Shown: positions 10,249 through 19,710, counted from the first letter of the stretch. The stretch: DNA of 64,000 bases from Sneathiella glossodoripedis JCM 23214 (GCF_000616095.1 NZ_BAMS01000001.1:434001-498000), one strand, 5' to 3'. The notes: generated from the letters alone by a model not told the origin. Numbers and translations: made by a program.

Positions 10249-11250
10249 ATGACAGGCTCACAAGACACGGCAGCAAACAACGCGCAAGATAACCCTGATC
10301 TTGTATCCGCAAGGCGGGTTTTGCAAATTGAAGCAGATGCGCTTGTCGCCTTGAAATTGTCTCTAAACGGCGATTTTATCAAAGCCCTTGATCTTATGAG
10401 CGCTGCCAAAGGCCGTGTGGTTATATCAGGCATGGGAAAAAGCGGCCATATTGGCAAGAAAATTGCTGCAACCCTTGCCTCTACTGGAACTCCATCGCAT
10501 TTTGTCCATCCAGGCGAAGCCAGTCATGGCGATCTGGGCATGATCATGACTGATGACGTGGTGGTTTGTTTGTCCAATTCCGGCGGCACAAAAGAATTAT
10601 CCGATATCATTGCCTATACCAGACGGTTCAACATTCCGCTGATCGCCATTGTCGGCAAAGCAGACAGCACTCTTGCCCGCCGTAGCGATGTAGCGCTGAT
10701 TTTGCCCGATGCCCCGGAAGCCTGCTCAATCGGGCTTGCACCAACGACCTCAACGACCCTGACCCTCGCATTGGGAGATGCCCTCGCCGTTGCGTTACTT
10801 GAGCGAAAAGGGTTTTCTGCGGATCAATTTCATGTCTTTCATCCGGGCGGCAAACTTGGCGGTTCTCTGATCAAGGTGAGCGATTTGATGCATACGGGTT
10901 CAGAAATGCCGCTCATCGACGAAAACGTACTGATGGAACAGGCCTTGCTTGAAATGACAACGAAAGGCTTTGGTACAGTTGGATTGACCAGAGCTGATGG
11001 AAGCCTGAGCGGTATAATCACGGATGGCGACTTACGCCGTCACATGGGCTCTGACCTGCTTAGCAAAAAAGCCTCTGAGGTCATGACAAAGAACCCGCAG
11101 ACAATAAGCCCAAAATCGTTGGCGGCTGAAGCTCTGGCCCAGATGAACAACAAGGGAAATAATGGCATTACCTGCCTGCTGGTCGCCGAAGACAACAGGC
11201 CTGTTGGAATTCTTAGCGTTCACGACTGTTTGCGCGCTGGTGTGATGTAA
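10249..11250 (+). CDS. kdsD: Arabinose-5-phosphate isomerase (KpsF/GutQ family)
   Basis: Converts ribulose 5-phosphate to arabinose 5-phosphate, the first step to KDO in lipopolysaccharide synthesis. An N-terminal SIS sugar-isomerase domain (GMGKSGHIGKKIA near residue 65, HPGEASHGDLGM, LSNSGGTKEL) is followed by two CBS domains (about residues 215-333, with GIITDGDLRRH). Length 333 matches the family. The gene begins the lptC-lptA-lptB operon two bases before lptC, so KDO supply and LPS export are co-expressed. Confidence 0.95.
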   Translation: MTGSQDTAANNAQDNPDLVSARRVLQIEADALVALKLSLNGDFIKALDLMSAAKGRVVISGMGKSGHIGKKIAATLASTGTPSHFVHPGEASHGDLGMIMTDDVVVCLSNSGGTKELSDIIAYTRRFNIPLIAIVGKADSTLARRSDVALILPDAPEACSIGLAPTTSTTLTLALGDALAVALLERKGFSADQFHVFHPGGKLGGSLIKVSDLMHTGSEMPLIDENVLMEQALLEMTTKGFGTVGLTRADGSLSGIITDGDLRRHMGSDLLSKKASEVMTKNPQTISPKSLAAEALAQMNNKGNNGITCLLVAEDNRPVGILSVHDCLRAGVM

Positions 11251-11252
11251 TA

Positions 11253-11939
11253 ATGCAAAAGCCTCGGGATAATTCGGCCACGAAGGGTTCTACTCCATCA
11301 GAGCAGGATAAGGCTTTTCACATTAATTCCCAGATGGATGCGTTTCGCAAACATGCCCTTCATTCTGGTCGCCATACCCGTTTCGTTTCCGTTATGAAAT
11401 GGATGCTACCTACCTTGGCCCTTCTGCTTCTTGGTGTCGCTTTCATCATGCCGGGGCTGAAAGACCAGAACGATGAAATAACCCTGGAATATTCCAGCAT
11501 CAACCAGCAAGATAGCAAGCTAACGATGACCAACCCCAGATTTCTCTCCAGCGATCAGGGAAATCAGCAATATATGGTCACCGCGGACAGTGCCTCACAG
11601 GTGGATGCTGATAGCAACCGCATTGAACTTGTAAATCTGCAAGCGGATATTACCCTTTCCACCGGACAGTGGTTTTCAGTTTCTGCACCAAAAGGCTGGC
11701 TTGACCAATCACAGGAAACGCTCGATCTGGTTGGTGGAGTTGAAATTTTTTCCGACGATGGCAATCAGATTTATGCCAAAACTGCACGTATTCTATTGAA
11801 TGAAAAGCGGGTGCTGAGCCCCGATGGCCTTCAAGGCCACGGACCTTTGGGCGAATTGTCCTCTGACAGCTTTGTTGCCAACCAGCTAACAGGTACGCTA
11901 AAGTTCGAAGGAAATGTAAAAATGACCCTGTATCCATAA
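11253..11939 (+). CDS. lptC: LPS export protein LptC
   Basis: Inner-membrane anchored periplasmic component of the Lpt machine that passes lipopolysaccharide from LptB2FG to LptA. A cytoplasmic N-terminal tail of about 50 residues is followed by one membrane helix (MLPTLALLLLGVAFIM, residues 50-66), then a beta-jellyroll with repeated short strands. Sequence similarity to enteric LptC is low, as usual in alphaproteobacteria; the assignment rests on topology, length (228) and position between kdsD and lptA. Start at 11253 follows the kdsD stop directly, so translational coupling is likely. Confidence 0.88.
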   Translation: MQKPRDNSATKGSTPSEQDKAFHINSQMDAFRKHALHSGRHTRFVSVMKWMLPTLALLLLGVAFIMPGLKDQNDEITLEYSSINQQDSKLTMTNPRFLSSDQGNQQYMVTADSASQVDADSNRIELVNLQADITLSTGQWFSVSAPKGWLDQSQETLDLVGGVEIFSDDGNQIYAKTARILLNEKRVLSPDGLQGHGPLGELSSDSFVANQLTGTLKFEGNVKMTLYP

Positions 11940-11954
11940 AGCGCACGGACTATT

Positions 11955-12518
11955 ATGACACTGATCAACTTTTTTCGGACAGCTTCAAAGGTATTCACAG
12001 TCCTGTTTGCGCTGCTATTGCTGACCTCCGTGACGAAAGCCCAGTCAGCACTTTCCGGTGGTGGCTTTGACACTGACCAGCCAATTGAAATTCTTGCAGA
12101 TTCCCTGGAAGTCCAGCAAGAACAACAGATTGCGACATTTGCAGGAAATGTACAGGTCATTCAGGGTGAAATTCGCCTCAAAGCAGCCCGCCTGCAGGTC
12201 CATTATTCAACAGATGATACACCTCAGAAAACGGTGGACGGCGAAGACGCACCTAAAATAAAGCGAATTGACGCAACGGGTGATGTTTTCCTCTCAAGCC
12301 CGAGGGAAACTGCAAAAGGTGATCGCGGAACTTACGATGTACTTAATAAACAGATCAATTTGCAGGGAAATGTGGTATTAACTCAAGGTCAGAACGTATT
12401 GCGCGGTGAGCGAATGGTACTGGATCTGGTGTCGGGACGCAGTCGAATTGATGGCAGCGGAACAGGAAACAGCAGCGGACGTGTCCGCGGCATTTTCGTA
12501 CCACAGAAAAAACAGTAA
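11955..12518 (+). CDS. lptA: LPS transport periplasmic protein LptA
   Basis: Periplasmic bridge protein of the Lpt system (187 residues). Signal peptide at residues 1-29 ([18 protein letters not shown]), then an OstA-like beta-jellyroll domain: [65 protein letters not shown], the usual repeated strand pattern. It is fifteen bases downstream of lptC and just upstream of lptB, the standard order. Confidence 0.93.
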   Translation: MTLINFFRTASKVFTVLFALLLLTSVTKAQSALSGGGFDTDQPIEILADSLEVQQEQQIATFAGNVQVIQGEIRLKAARLQVHYSTDDTPQKTVDGEDAPKIKRIDATGDVFLSSPRETAKGDRGTYDVLNKQINLQGNVVLTQGQNVLRGERMVLDLVSGRSRIDGSGTGNSSGRVRGIFVPQKKQ

Positions 12519-12537
12519 CCCTTGGGGGCGGGGCAAC

Positions 12538-13311
12538 ATGTCAAACATAACAAATGCTGAAGAAAATGGCCCTCGTCTGATTGCCGAAAACACAGGACTG
12601 TCAGCTCGGAATATCGGTAAATCTTTCAAAAAACGCCCTGTGTTGCGCGGCGTGGATGTATCTGTACATCGAGGTGAAGCCGTTGGTCTTTTGGGACCAA
12701 ATGGTGCGGGTAAAACGACCTGCTTCTATATCATGTCAGGACTTCTGAGCGCAGATTACGGCAGTATAACCCTTGATGGAGTAGACGTAACCCATCTTCC
12801 CATGTACAGACGGGCGCGTCTTGGCGTTGGATACCTACCTCAGGAGGCCTCGATTTTCCGAGGGCTTTCAGTAGAACAGAACATCCGATCAGTTCTTGAA
12901 CTTATTGAACCAATCCGTGAAAAACGGGAAAATATGCTTGAAGAACTCCTCGCCGAATTCTCAATTAGTCATTTGCGCCGGACACCGGCAATTGCTCTAT
13001 CGGGTGGTGAGCGCCGTCGGGTGGAAATTGCTAGGGCACTTGCCGGCAAACCCGGCTACATCATGCTCGACGAACCCTTCGCTGGTATTGATCCCATTGC
13101 CGTGGGCGATATTCGGGACCTGATTTCCCATTTGAAAGATCGGGGGATTGGGGTTCTGATTACCGAGCATAATGTTCGCGAAACGCTGGAAATAATCGAC
13201 CGGGCCTATATCCTTAATGATGGACATGTCATTAAGGAAGGTAACCCCTCTGAAATCATCGAAGATGAAGGTGTTCGGCGGGTTTACTTGGGAGACCGTT
13301 TTAACCTTTGA
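12538..13311 (+). CDS. lptB: LPS export ABC transporter ATPase LptB
   Basis: Cytoplasmic ATPase that powers extraction of lipopolysaccharide from the inner membrane with LptF and LptG, which are encoded elsewhere. Visible motifs: Walker [11 protein letters not shown]-loop LPQEASIF, signature LSGGERRR, Walker [11 protein letters not shown], and the switch histidine ITEHNV. The ATG at 12538 is preceded by a G-rich ribosome site; the open frame extends to 12406 inside lptA but the extra residues are not family-like. 257 residues, slightly longer than E. coli LptB at the N-terminus. Confidence 0.95.
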   Translation: MSNITNAEENGPRLIAENTGLSARNIGKSFKKRPVLRGVDVSVHRGEAVGLLGPNGAGKTTCFYIMSGLLSADYGSITLDGVDVTHLPMYRRARLGVGYLPQEASIFRGLSVEQNIRSVLELIEPIREKRENMLEELLAEFSISHLRRTPAIALSGGERRRVEIARALAGKPGYIMLDEPFAGIDPIAVGDIRDLISHLKDRGIGVLITEHNVRETLEIIDRAYILNDGHVIKEGNPSEIIEDEGVRRVYLGDRFNL

Positions 13312-13353
13312 TTTGCAAACTATGTGTAACATCAAAGAAAACCGGGAGTGATT

Positions 13354-14895
13354 ATGGGTTTAGCCCCCAGACTGGACATAAAACAGAGTCAGCAGCTTGT
13401 CATGACTCCACAACTGCAACAGGCAATCAAACTGCTGCAACTGTCCAATTTGGACCTTGCAAACTATGTCGAACAGGAACTTGAAAAAAACCCGTTGCTA
13501 GAGCCGGCGGATGCGGATCTGCAAACCGACACCCCAGCCGAGATTGTTCGAACGGATACTGAAGGCTTTGGAGAGGAAACTCCAAATAGCGAAGGGCTTG
13601 CCGACCTGTCACTGACCGAAGGTGCGGCGGTTGAGTATGAAAAAGACTCACCTCTCGATACAGACTACGACAATCTGTATAACAACGACGCTGACAGCGA
13701 TGCTCCGCAACCTCAGAATAGCCCAGAGCAGGATTATATATCCGGCTCTATGTCAGGTACCGCTTCGGGTTTTTCCGATTATTCTTTTGAAGATTCCCTA
13801 ACGGAAGAAAAAACTCTGCAGGATCATTTAACGGATCAATTGCAGCTAATGAATTTGCCTGTCACCACAAAGTTTATTGCTGCCTACCTCATCGACCTGA
13901 TTTCAGACACTGGCTATTTTACTCATCCCATCGAAGAGGTCGCCAACTCGCTGGGTTGCGAGAGGGAACTGGTCGAAACCACCCTTGAAATTCTTCGCGA
14001 CTTTGAACCTGCCGGTGTTTTTGCCCGAGATCTGGCGGATTGTCTCGCTTTGCAGCTCAAGGAGAAAAACCGTCTGGACCCGGCCATGCAGGCATTTCTT
14101 GAAAATCTTGACCTGTTGGCAAAACGCGACTTGAAGTCCCTGATGCAGATTTGTGCCGTCGATCAAGAAGATCTCACGGAAATGATTTCAGAAATCAAGG
14201 AGCTCGACCCAAAACCCGGCCTGCAATTTCAATCAGCCGAAGCTGCAACACTCATTCCTGATGTCTTTATCAGCCAAAATCCGGACGGGACATGGAATAT
14301 TGAACTCAATAGCGAAACTCTGCCAAAAGTCCTTGTAAATAACAGATACTATGCCCAGATATCTGGTAAGGGACTGAAAAAAAATGAGAAAGAGTTCATC
14401 TCCGAATGTTTGAATTCCGCAAACTGGCTGGTGAAATCACTCGACCAGCGAGCCAACACCATCCTGAAAGTCGCCACAGAACTGGTTCGCCAGCAAGAAA
14501 TGTTTTTTCGCTATGGGATCGCCCATCTGCGCCCCTTGAACCTCAAAGCCATTGCCGATGCAATTGAAATGCATGAAAGCACTGTCAGTCGTGTTACCGC
14601 CAATAAATACATGGCAACACCCAGTGGTGTGTTCGAGCTTAAGTATTTCTTCACTTCTGCCATTAATTCTACAGGTGGAGGAGATGCTCACGCAGCAGAA
14701 TCTGTCAAATTTAAGCTTAAGCAGCTTATTGACGAAGAGAAGCCAAACGCTATCCTGTCTGATGACAAGATTGTTGAACTCATGAAGAAGGAGGGAATCG
14801 ATATTGCCCGGCGCACCGTAGCCAAATATCGGGATGCTTTGAAAATCCCGTCCTCGGTAGAGCGCAGGAGACAAAAGAAACTACTGACAACCTGA
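13354..14895 (+). CDS. rpoN: RNA polymerase sigma-54 factor
   Basis: Sigma-54, which directs RNA polymerase to -24/-12 promoters and needs AAA+ activators. Region I is glutamine-rich (LDIKQSQQLVMTPQLQQAIKL), region II is long and acidic (about residues 50-150), the core-binding domain follows, and the RpoN box near the C-terminus reads ARRTVAKYR, identical to the consensus. The ATG at 13354 (513 residues) follows a GGGAG site; a GTG two codons earlier is also in frame. Position after lptB is conserved in Proteobacteria. A good sigma-54 promoter is present elsewhere in this window at 39243. Confidence 0.96.
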   Translation: MGLAPRLDIKQSQQLVMTPQLQQAIKLLQLSNLDLANYVEQELEKNPLLEPADADLQTDTPAEIVRTDTEGFGEETPNSEGLADLSLTEGAAVEYEKDSPLDTDYDNLYNNDADSDAPQPQNSPEQDYISGSMSGTASGFSDYSFEDSLTEEKTLQDHLTDQLQLMNLPVTTKFIAAYLIDLISDTGYFTHPIEEVANSLGCERELVETTLEILRDFEPAGVFARDLADCLALQLKEKNRLDPAMQAFLENLDLLAKRDLKSLMQICAVDQEDLTEMISEIKELDPKPGLQFQSAEAATLIPDVFISQNPDGTWNIELNSETLPKVLVNNRYYAQISGKGLKKNEKEFISECLNSANWLVKSLDQRANTILKVATELVRQQEMFFRYGIAHLRPLNLKAIADAIEMHESTVSRVTANKYMATPSGVFELKYFFTSAINSTGGGDAHAAESVKFKLKQLIDEEKPNAILSDDKIVELMKKEGIDIARRTVAKYRDALKIPSSVERRRQKKLLTT

Positions 14896-14914
14896 CAAAA
14901 AAGGAGCTTGGAAA

Positions 14915-14962
14915 ATGAAACCACCTCACTGTTCACTCAGTTTGAAATGGTTACGAGACTGA
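14915..14962 (+). other. Candidate 15-codon small ORF between rpoN and hpf
   Basis: Twenty bases after the rpoN stop an ideal ribosome site (AAGGAG) stands eight bases before an ATG that opens a 15-codon frame (MKPPHCSLSLKWLRD). No homolog can be judged at this size. It may be a leader peptide for the downstream hpf gene, or chance. Codon use is unremarkable. Confidence 0.3.
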
Positions 14963-14979
14963 CCGAATCAGTCCAGGTC

Positions 14980-15009
14980 GCAATCGTCATACGATAGACT
15001 AACGATTGC
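14980..15009 (+). promoter_or_regulatory. Inverted repeat in the hpf leader
   Basis: Perfect 8-bp arms (GCAATCGT and ACGATTGC) flank a 14-base loop that ends 31 bases before the hpf ATG. No T-run follows, so it is not a terminator. It could be an RNA hairpin controlling hpf translation or a protein-binding site. Confidence 0.35.
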
Positions 15010-15040
15010 CAAGTATCACTTTTAAGAATTGGGTCAAAAT

Positions 15041-15628
15041 ATGCATGTAATTGTCAAAGGAAAACAAGTTGATGTCGGTGCTGCTCTTACAGAGTATGTA
15101 GAAGCCACCCTGAATGAAAGGGTTTCAAAATATTTTGACAATGCGGTGGATGCGACCGTGACACTCAGTCGTCGCGGGCATGATTTCCACATAGAATGTA
15201 ACGTTCACCTAAGCTCAGGCATTACCGTCGCGGCCTCAGCGGAACATAATGATGCACACAGTTGTTTCGATGCAGCAGCAGAGCGCATTGACAAACAGCT
15301 CAGAAGATATAAAAGACGGCTCAAAGATCATCACAGCAAGGAGCGGGTAAAGGCAAAGCAGCTTATGGCAGCACAGTCTTACGTCCTTGCCGCTGAACCA
15401 GAGGAACCGGAAGAAGAGGTTGCCAATGATGACTGGCAACCCATGATCATTGCAGAGCGCAGTGAATATATTCCCGAATGTTCTGTAGGTGAAGCCGTGA
15501 TGCGGATGGATCTGGCAAATTTGCCAGCAATGATGTTCCACAACTCTGGAACGAAAGGACTTAATGTTGTATATCGTCGTGCAGATGGTAATATTGGCTG
15601 GATAGATCCAAAACTGGATAACGGCTAA
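15041..15628 (+). CDS. hpf: Ribosome hibernation promoting factor, long form
   Basis: Binds the 30S subunit and drives 100S ribosome dimer formation in stationary phase. The N-terminal HPF/YfiA domain (MHVIVKGKQVDVGAALTEY, then AAERIDKQLRRYKRR) occupies residues 1-100, followed by an acidic linker (EEPEEEVANDDW) and the C-terminal dimerisation domain (SVGEAVMRMDLANLPAMMFHNS). Length 195 marks the long type. Start ATG at 15041; an upstream TTG at 15029 is also in frame but less likely. The rpoN-hpf-ptsN order is conserved. Confidence 0.93.
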   Translation: MHVIVKGKQVDVGAALTEYVEATLNERVSKYFDNAVDATVTLSRRGHDFHIECNVHLSSGITVAASAEHNDAHSCFDAAAERIDKQLRRYKRRLKDHHSKERVKAKQLMAAQSYVLAAEPEEPEEEVANDDWQPMIIAERSEYIPECSVGEAVMRMDLANLPAMMFHNSGTKGLNVVYRRADGNIGWIDPKLDNG

Positions 15629-15681
15629 GAAACCCAAATTGATCCCACGGCGCGAGCGATTGGACAACTAGTTAGAGACTC

Positions 15682-16139
15682 ATGGAAATAGCTGATATTG
15701 TCAGCCCTGAAGCTGTATTTACTGATATCAAGGCAACCAGTAAAAAACAGGTATTGCAGGAGCTATCCCGTCGGGCAGCAGCCCATATCAATTGTGATGA
15801 GCGGGAAATTCTAAATGTGTTGATTGAACGCGAACGCCTCGGCACAACAGGTGTCGGTCAGGGGATCGCTATTCCTCATGGCAAACTGGAATCCCTGAAA
15901 ACTGTTCAGGGATTCTTTGCCAAGCTTGAAACTGCGGTCGATTATGACTCCATGGACGATATGCCGTGGATCTCATCTTCCTTCTTTTGGCACCGGCTGA
16001 AGGCGGAGCGGATCATCTCAAAGCCCTCGCGCGTGTCTCAAGGACTCTCCGCAATGCTGAACGCTGTGAGCGAATTCGCGGCACTGAAAATACGGATGCG
16101 CTCTTTGCCATTCTGACAGACGACGCGCTTGCAGCCTGA
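15682..16139 (+). CDS. ptsN: Nitrogen-regulatory PTS enzyme IIA, frameshifted
   Basis: EIIA-Ntr, a phospho-accepting regulator in the PTS-Ntr pathway. The EIIA fold begins MEIADIVSPEAVF, with the phosphorylated histidine in GIAIPHGK (about residue 71). The open frame goes wrong after DSMDDMP at about 15965: adding one G (CCG TGG to CCG GTG G) restores VDLIFLLLAPAEGGADHL, then ALARVSRTLRN and NTDALFAILTDDALAA, ending with TGA at 16137-16139 (152 residues, normal size). The uncorrected frame stops at 16116. Likely a one-base sequence error. Confidence 0.9.
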
Positions 16140-16242
16140 CTACCCTTTTTGCAAACCGTGTCAAATGTGAAGGACTGCACAGCTGCGAGGATTAAAATCT
16201 GATAGTTTTCAGAATACACGATTTCAATTGTTAGGGCGCTCC

Positions 16243-17265
16243 ATGAATAAACTTTGGCAACTGTCACTAAGTGTATTTTTCGGGATTCTAATCACTTTCA
16301 GCATGGCATCGGCCCAGAAAGGCCGACCTCCCCAGTTGGATTTTCCCTTGAAATGTACACTGGGAATGGACTGCCACATACAGCATTTTATGGATATTCA
16401 AGCTGGACCTGGTGCTGCTGATTTTAACTGCGGATCACTAACCTACAACAATCACAGCGGGACAGATTTTCGCATCCTGACACTGAAGCAGATGGAAAAA
16501 GGCGTTCCTGTTGTGGCCGCAGACGATGGCGTCGTCTTTAACCTTCGCGATGGAGTTCCAGATCAATATTTTAGTGAATATTCTAAAAAGAAACAGAAGG
16601 AAGTATATAGCAAAGGGCGTGGAAATGTTGTCGTCATTCAGCACGGGGGTGGCTGGAATACCTTTTATGCCCATCTGAAAAAGGGATCCATTCGCGTGGT
16701 AAAAGGACAACGCGTCTCCAAAGGGCAGGTACTTGGACTTGTTGGTATGTCCGGATTAACAGAATTTCCCCACCTGCATTTCGAACTGCGCCATCGCAAC
16801 TCCAGAATTGACCCCTTCACAGGCCTGGAGGCGCAAAGTGATTGCGGAAAATCTGATAGAACGTTCTGGAGCGAAGCGGCCTTACGCCAAATGCCCTACA
16901 AAGAAACTTTTTTTGTTAATACAGGATTTTCAGAAACTCGGCCTGCAGATCGCAAAGATCTTGAAACGGGCCGTAAAAAAGTGGCTGATTTTTCCGCAAT
17001 TGCCCCAACAATATATTTCTGGTCCTACTATATTGGCAGCCGTATGGGAGATAAGACAAAAATCGAAATTATCGGGCCCGATGGCAGCGTCCTCAGGTCT
17101 CACACATCCAAACCTGCGGGTAACAACCAGATCAGCCGCACCATGTTTATTGGTATGAAAAAACCGGCAACGGGTTGGGAGTCGGGAACATATGTGGGGA
17201 AAATCACCATCAGGCGAACCGATGGGTCTGTATTTGAAGACAGCGCCAGCATTAACATGCGGTAG
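16243..17265 (+). CDS. Secreted M23-family (LytM-type) peptidase
   Basis: Probable zinc metallopeptidase or LytM-like protein acting on peptidoglycan cross-links in the periplasm. Signal peptide at residues 1-25 (FFGILITFSMASAQ). The M23 metal-site motifs are complete: HSGTDFR (H-x3-D, about residue 72) and HLHFELR (about residue 177), with FYAHLKKGSIRV and KGQVLGLVGMSG of the lysostaphin fold. The last 120 residues form a second, beta-rich domain of unknown role. Start ATG 16243; five earlier codons are in frame. Six cysteines suggest disulfides. Confidence 0.88.
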   Translation: MNKLWQLSLSVFFGILITFSMASAQKGRPPQLDFPLKCTLGMDCHIQHFMDIQAGPGAADFNCGSLTYNNHSGTDFRILTLKQMEKGVPVVAADDGVVFNLRDGVPDQYFSEYSKKKQKEVYSKGRGNVVVIQHGGGWNTFYAHLKKGSIRVVKGQRVSKGQVLGLVGMSGLTEFPHLHFELRHRNSRIDPFTGLEAQSDCGKSDRTFWSEAALRQMPYKETFFVNTGFSETRPADRKDLETGRKKVADFSAIAPTIYFWSYYIGSRMGDKTKIEIIGPDGSVLRSHTSKPAGNNQISRTMFIGMKKPATGWESGTYVGKITIRRTDGSVFEDSASINMR

Positions 17266-17332
17266 GCGCTGCCTATCAGATTATTTATTCAGCTTACCAA
17301 AAAAGCGTCCAGATCATTTTGACGAGCGATGA

Positions 17333-17506
17333 TCAGGCGACTTCCGCACTGTCTTCCTCACCAAGACGCTGACCGTCGGCCGAGTAAATCGCGTAGACGA
17401 TATTTCCATCCTCTTCGACTTCCCGGACATAAGCTGTGTCCATCGATCCCAGAACTGCGAGGGCCGCCGGACTAATTTGGCGTAACGTCGCTTCCTGATA
17501 CTGCAT
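17333..17506 (-). CDS. DUF1150 family small protein
   Basis: A 57-residue protein beginning MQYQEATLRQISPAALAVLG and ending GQRLGEEDSAEVA, which fits the DUF1150 family, short proteins found next to Hsp20 genes in alphaproteobacteria. An AGGAG site lies 6 bases before the ATG at 17506. It follows hsp20 by 35 bp on the same strand and is probably cotranscribed. Function unknown. Confidence 0.8.
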   Translation of the reverse strand: MQYQEATLRQISPAALAVLGSMDTAYVREVEEDGNIVYAIYSADGQRLGEEDSAEVA

Positions 17507-17541
17507 TACTTAACTCCTGTTACCCCATCTGGGGCCGCCCA

Positions 17542-18003
17542 CTATTCTGTTGACCGGCTAGAACCGATCGTTTTCATACTTTTCTCACCGTTTTTGTCGG
17601 TGATCTCAATTTCCTTAACGTCAGATTTCTCAATCGGTAGACGTAAATCAATATGCAATAGGCCGTTGTCCATCTCTGCACCGGTAACTTTCACACCTTC
17701 GGCCAGCACAAATTTCCGTTTGAACTGGCGTGATGCAATCCCGCGATGAATGTAGACGCGCCCCTGCTCCTCATTCTGCTTACCATGAATGATTAGTTGG
17801 TTTTGTTCCAGCGTTATCTGCAAATCTTTCTTAAAAAATCCGGCTACAGCCAGGGTTATGCGCAAATCACACTCTGAAATCTGTTCAATATTATAGGGGG
17901 GATAGCCTTCACCGTTGGATTTCGCCAATTGCTCAAGCATATGCTCAAAGCGGTCGAATCCCAACAAAAGAGGACTGTTAAATACAGACATTGTCGACAC
18001 CAC
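17542..18003 (-). CDS. Small heat-shock protein, Hsp20/alpha-crystallin family
   Basis: ATP-independent chaperone that binds unfolding proteins (153 residues). The N-terminal FDRFEHML segment is typical of IbpA-like proteins; the alpha-crystallin domain spans residues 38-128 (YNIEQISECDLRITLAVAGF, GIASRQFKRKFVLAEGVKV, GLLHIDLRLPI). The short C-terminal tail carries IEI in place of the usual I-x-I/V anchor. Start is probably the GTG at 18003, five bases after AGGAG; an ATG at 17991 is in frame but too far from that site. A ROSE-like hairpin covers the ribosome site, implying translation control by temperature. Confidence 0.92.
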   Translation of the reverse strand: MVSTMSVFNSPLLLGFDRFEHMLEQLAKSNGEGYPPYNIEQISECDLRITLAVAGFFKKDLQITLEQNQLIIHGKQNEEQGRVYIHRGIASRQFKRKFVLAEGVKVTGAEMDNGLLHIDLRLPIEKSDVKEIEITDKNGEKSMKTIGSSRSTE

Positions 18004-18079
18004 GTATTCTCCTCGGTTGAGCGAGTAAAACTGAAGCCCAAAATTGGCGCTTCCGTGACAGCCACTATGGCACTGTCAC
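18004..18079 (-). promoter_or_regulatory. ROSE-like RNA thermometer upstream of hsp20
   Basis: In the hsp20 leader (minus strand) CTCGCTC, the complement of 18019-18025, faces GAGGAG at 18009-18014 across a four-base AACC loop, pairing CUC and CUC with the ribosome site around one bulged G. This contains the U-Y-G-C-U anti-ribosome-site core of ROSE elements. Further upstream (18055-18079) a perfect 7-bp stem GTGACAG/CTGTCAC with an inner CCA/TGG pair gives a second hairpin, as ROSE leaders have. Thermal opening is inferred. Confidence 0.6.
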
Positions 18080-18129
18080 TGACTTTAATGTAGGTTGCCT
18101 TGTCATCTTCATCAAGGAGCCAATTGAAG

Positions 18130-18149
18130 AAGATGTAAAAAGACATCTT
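18130..18149. repeat. Inverted repeat upstream of the 3-hydroxyacyl-CoA dehydrogenase gene
   Basis: Perfect 7-bp arms (AAGATGT and ACATCTT) separated by six bases, 44 bp before the ATG at 18194. A possible operator; no direct evidence. Confidence 0.3.
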
Positions 18150-18193
18150 TTCTGGGCTCCGCAACGAGAAAAACAAGCAGGAAACTGAAGAAA

Positions 18194-19704
18194 ATGAGTA
18201 TTGACCCACATAAAGAGAATCTGAAAGTCGGCGTAATCGGTGCCGGCGCCATGGGCCGCGGAATTGCACAAGTTTCCGTCACAGGCGGAATGCAGGCGCT
18301 GATTTTCGATACTGCAGATGGGGCAGCGCAGAAGGCATGCGACTTTATTGGCGGTATGATTGACCGCTCCGTCGAAAAAGGACGCCTTTCTGAAACCGAT
18401 GGTTCAAATGCCAAAAATAATCTGATTGCAGCGGAAAAACTGGAAGATCTATCTGACTGCGACCTCGTCGTTGAAGCTATTGTTGAAAATCTGGACGTTA
18501 AGCAAAAAGTCTTTCAGCAGATCGAATCGGTCGTACGAAAAGAAACGATTATTGCTTCCAACACATCCAGCATTCGCATCGCTTCAATTGCATCCGCTTG
18601 TACCCACAAGGATCGTATTGCTGGTCTGCATTTTTTTAACCCTGTTCCCCTGATGAAACTGGTCGAAGTCATTAATGCGACTGAAACATCTGCGGAAACG
18701 ATCGAAGCCCTGAACGTTATTGGGAAAAGAATGGGCCGAGTTCCTGTTGTCGTAAAAGACGCTCCAGGCTTTTTGGTTAATCTTGGCGGCCGAGCCTACA
18801 CAACAGAAGCTATGCGCCTCGCGGCGGAAGGCGTTGCGCAGCCACATGAAATTGACGCTATTATGCGCGATGCCTGTGGTTTCAGAATGGGACCTTTTGA
18901 GCTGGCGGACCTTACCGGGATTGATGTGAACTTCCCGGTTAGTCAGATCATCTACAGCGGTTATTTTTACGACAAACGCCTTGCGACAAGCCCAATCCAT
19001 GAATCCATGATGGAAGCAGGGCGTCTGGGCCGTAAAACAAAAGCCGGTTTCTACGATTATGATGATAACGGACAGATCATCTATCCTGACCTTGATCCCA
19101 AAATCAAAGATAATCCCGCTGCACGAGCCTATGTCCCAGAAGACATCGAAGGCCTGGAGCCCATTGCTCGTGATATCGGCCTCTCTATCCTGAAAGAAGA
19201 CGACGGAATCTCTCCGATACTTGTGGCTCCTGTAGGTGAAGATTGTACAAGCGTTGTTCATCGGCTTGGCTTGATGTCAAAAGAACCGTAGCCGTGGATA
19301 TGCTGAGCGGCATTTATCAGCATACCACTGTCATGGCAGCGCCAGGCGCCGACGACGCCGTTGTAAGGTCCATCATGGCCGCGTTCCGCAAGGTTTCCAA
19401 CCGTGTCACTCGTATCAAGGACAGTCCAGGATTTGTCGCACAGCGGCTGCAGGCAATGATTGCCAACCTTGGCTCTGAAATGGCGCAAATAGGAATTGCC
19501 AGCCCTGAGGATATAGATAAAGGAATGAAGCTGGGCCTGAATTACCCTCACGGTTCAGTCGAGCTGGCAGAACATCTGGGAGTAAAAAACACCCTGAAGA
19601 TTCTTGAAAACCTTCAACAGATTACAGGTGAGGAACGTTACCGCCCCAGTCTGTGGCTTCGCCGCCGGGCACTGCTCAACCTGCCAATCCACACTCCAAA
19701 TTAA
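18194..19704 (+). CDS. 3-hydroxyacyl-CoA dehydrogenase, two-domain PaaH/PaaC-like, frameshifted
   Basis: NAD-dependent oxidation of 3-hydroxyacyl-CoA to 3-oxoacyl-CoA. Rossmann motif GVIGAGAMGRGIAQ at residues 13-26, then LVVEAIVENLDVK, the catalytic histidine region LHFFNPVPLMKLVEV, and APGFLVNLGGR. After the usual first C-terminal domain, a second copy (VTRIKDSPGFVAQRLQAM, then PEDIDKGMKLGLNYPHGSVEL) makes about 503 residues, as in PaaH-type enzymes of phenylacetate degradation. The frame breaks at about 19274: TTGATG should read TTG GAT G, restoring RLGLDVKRTVAVDML. Without the fix two ORFs overlap at 19243-19291. There are no paa genes nearby, so the physiological substrate is open. Confidence 0.9.
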
Positions 19705-19710
19705 CGGTCT

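Noticed and set aside
18584-19261. 225-residue minus-strand ORF
   Set aside because: Antisense to the hydroxyacyl-CoA dehydrogenase; a frame opened by codon use of the real gene.
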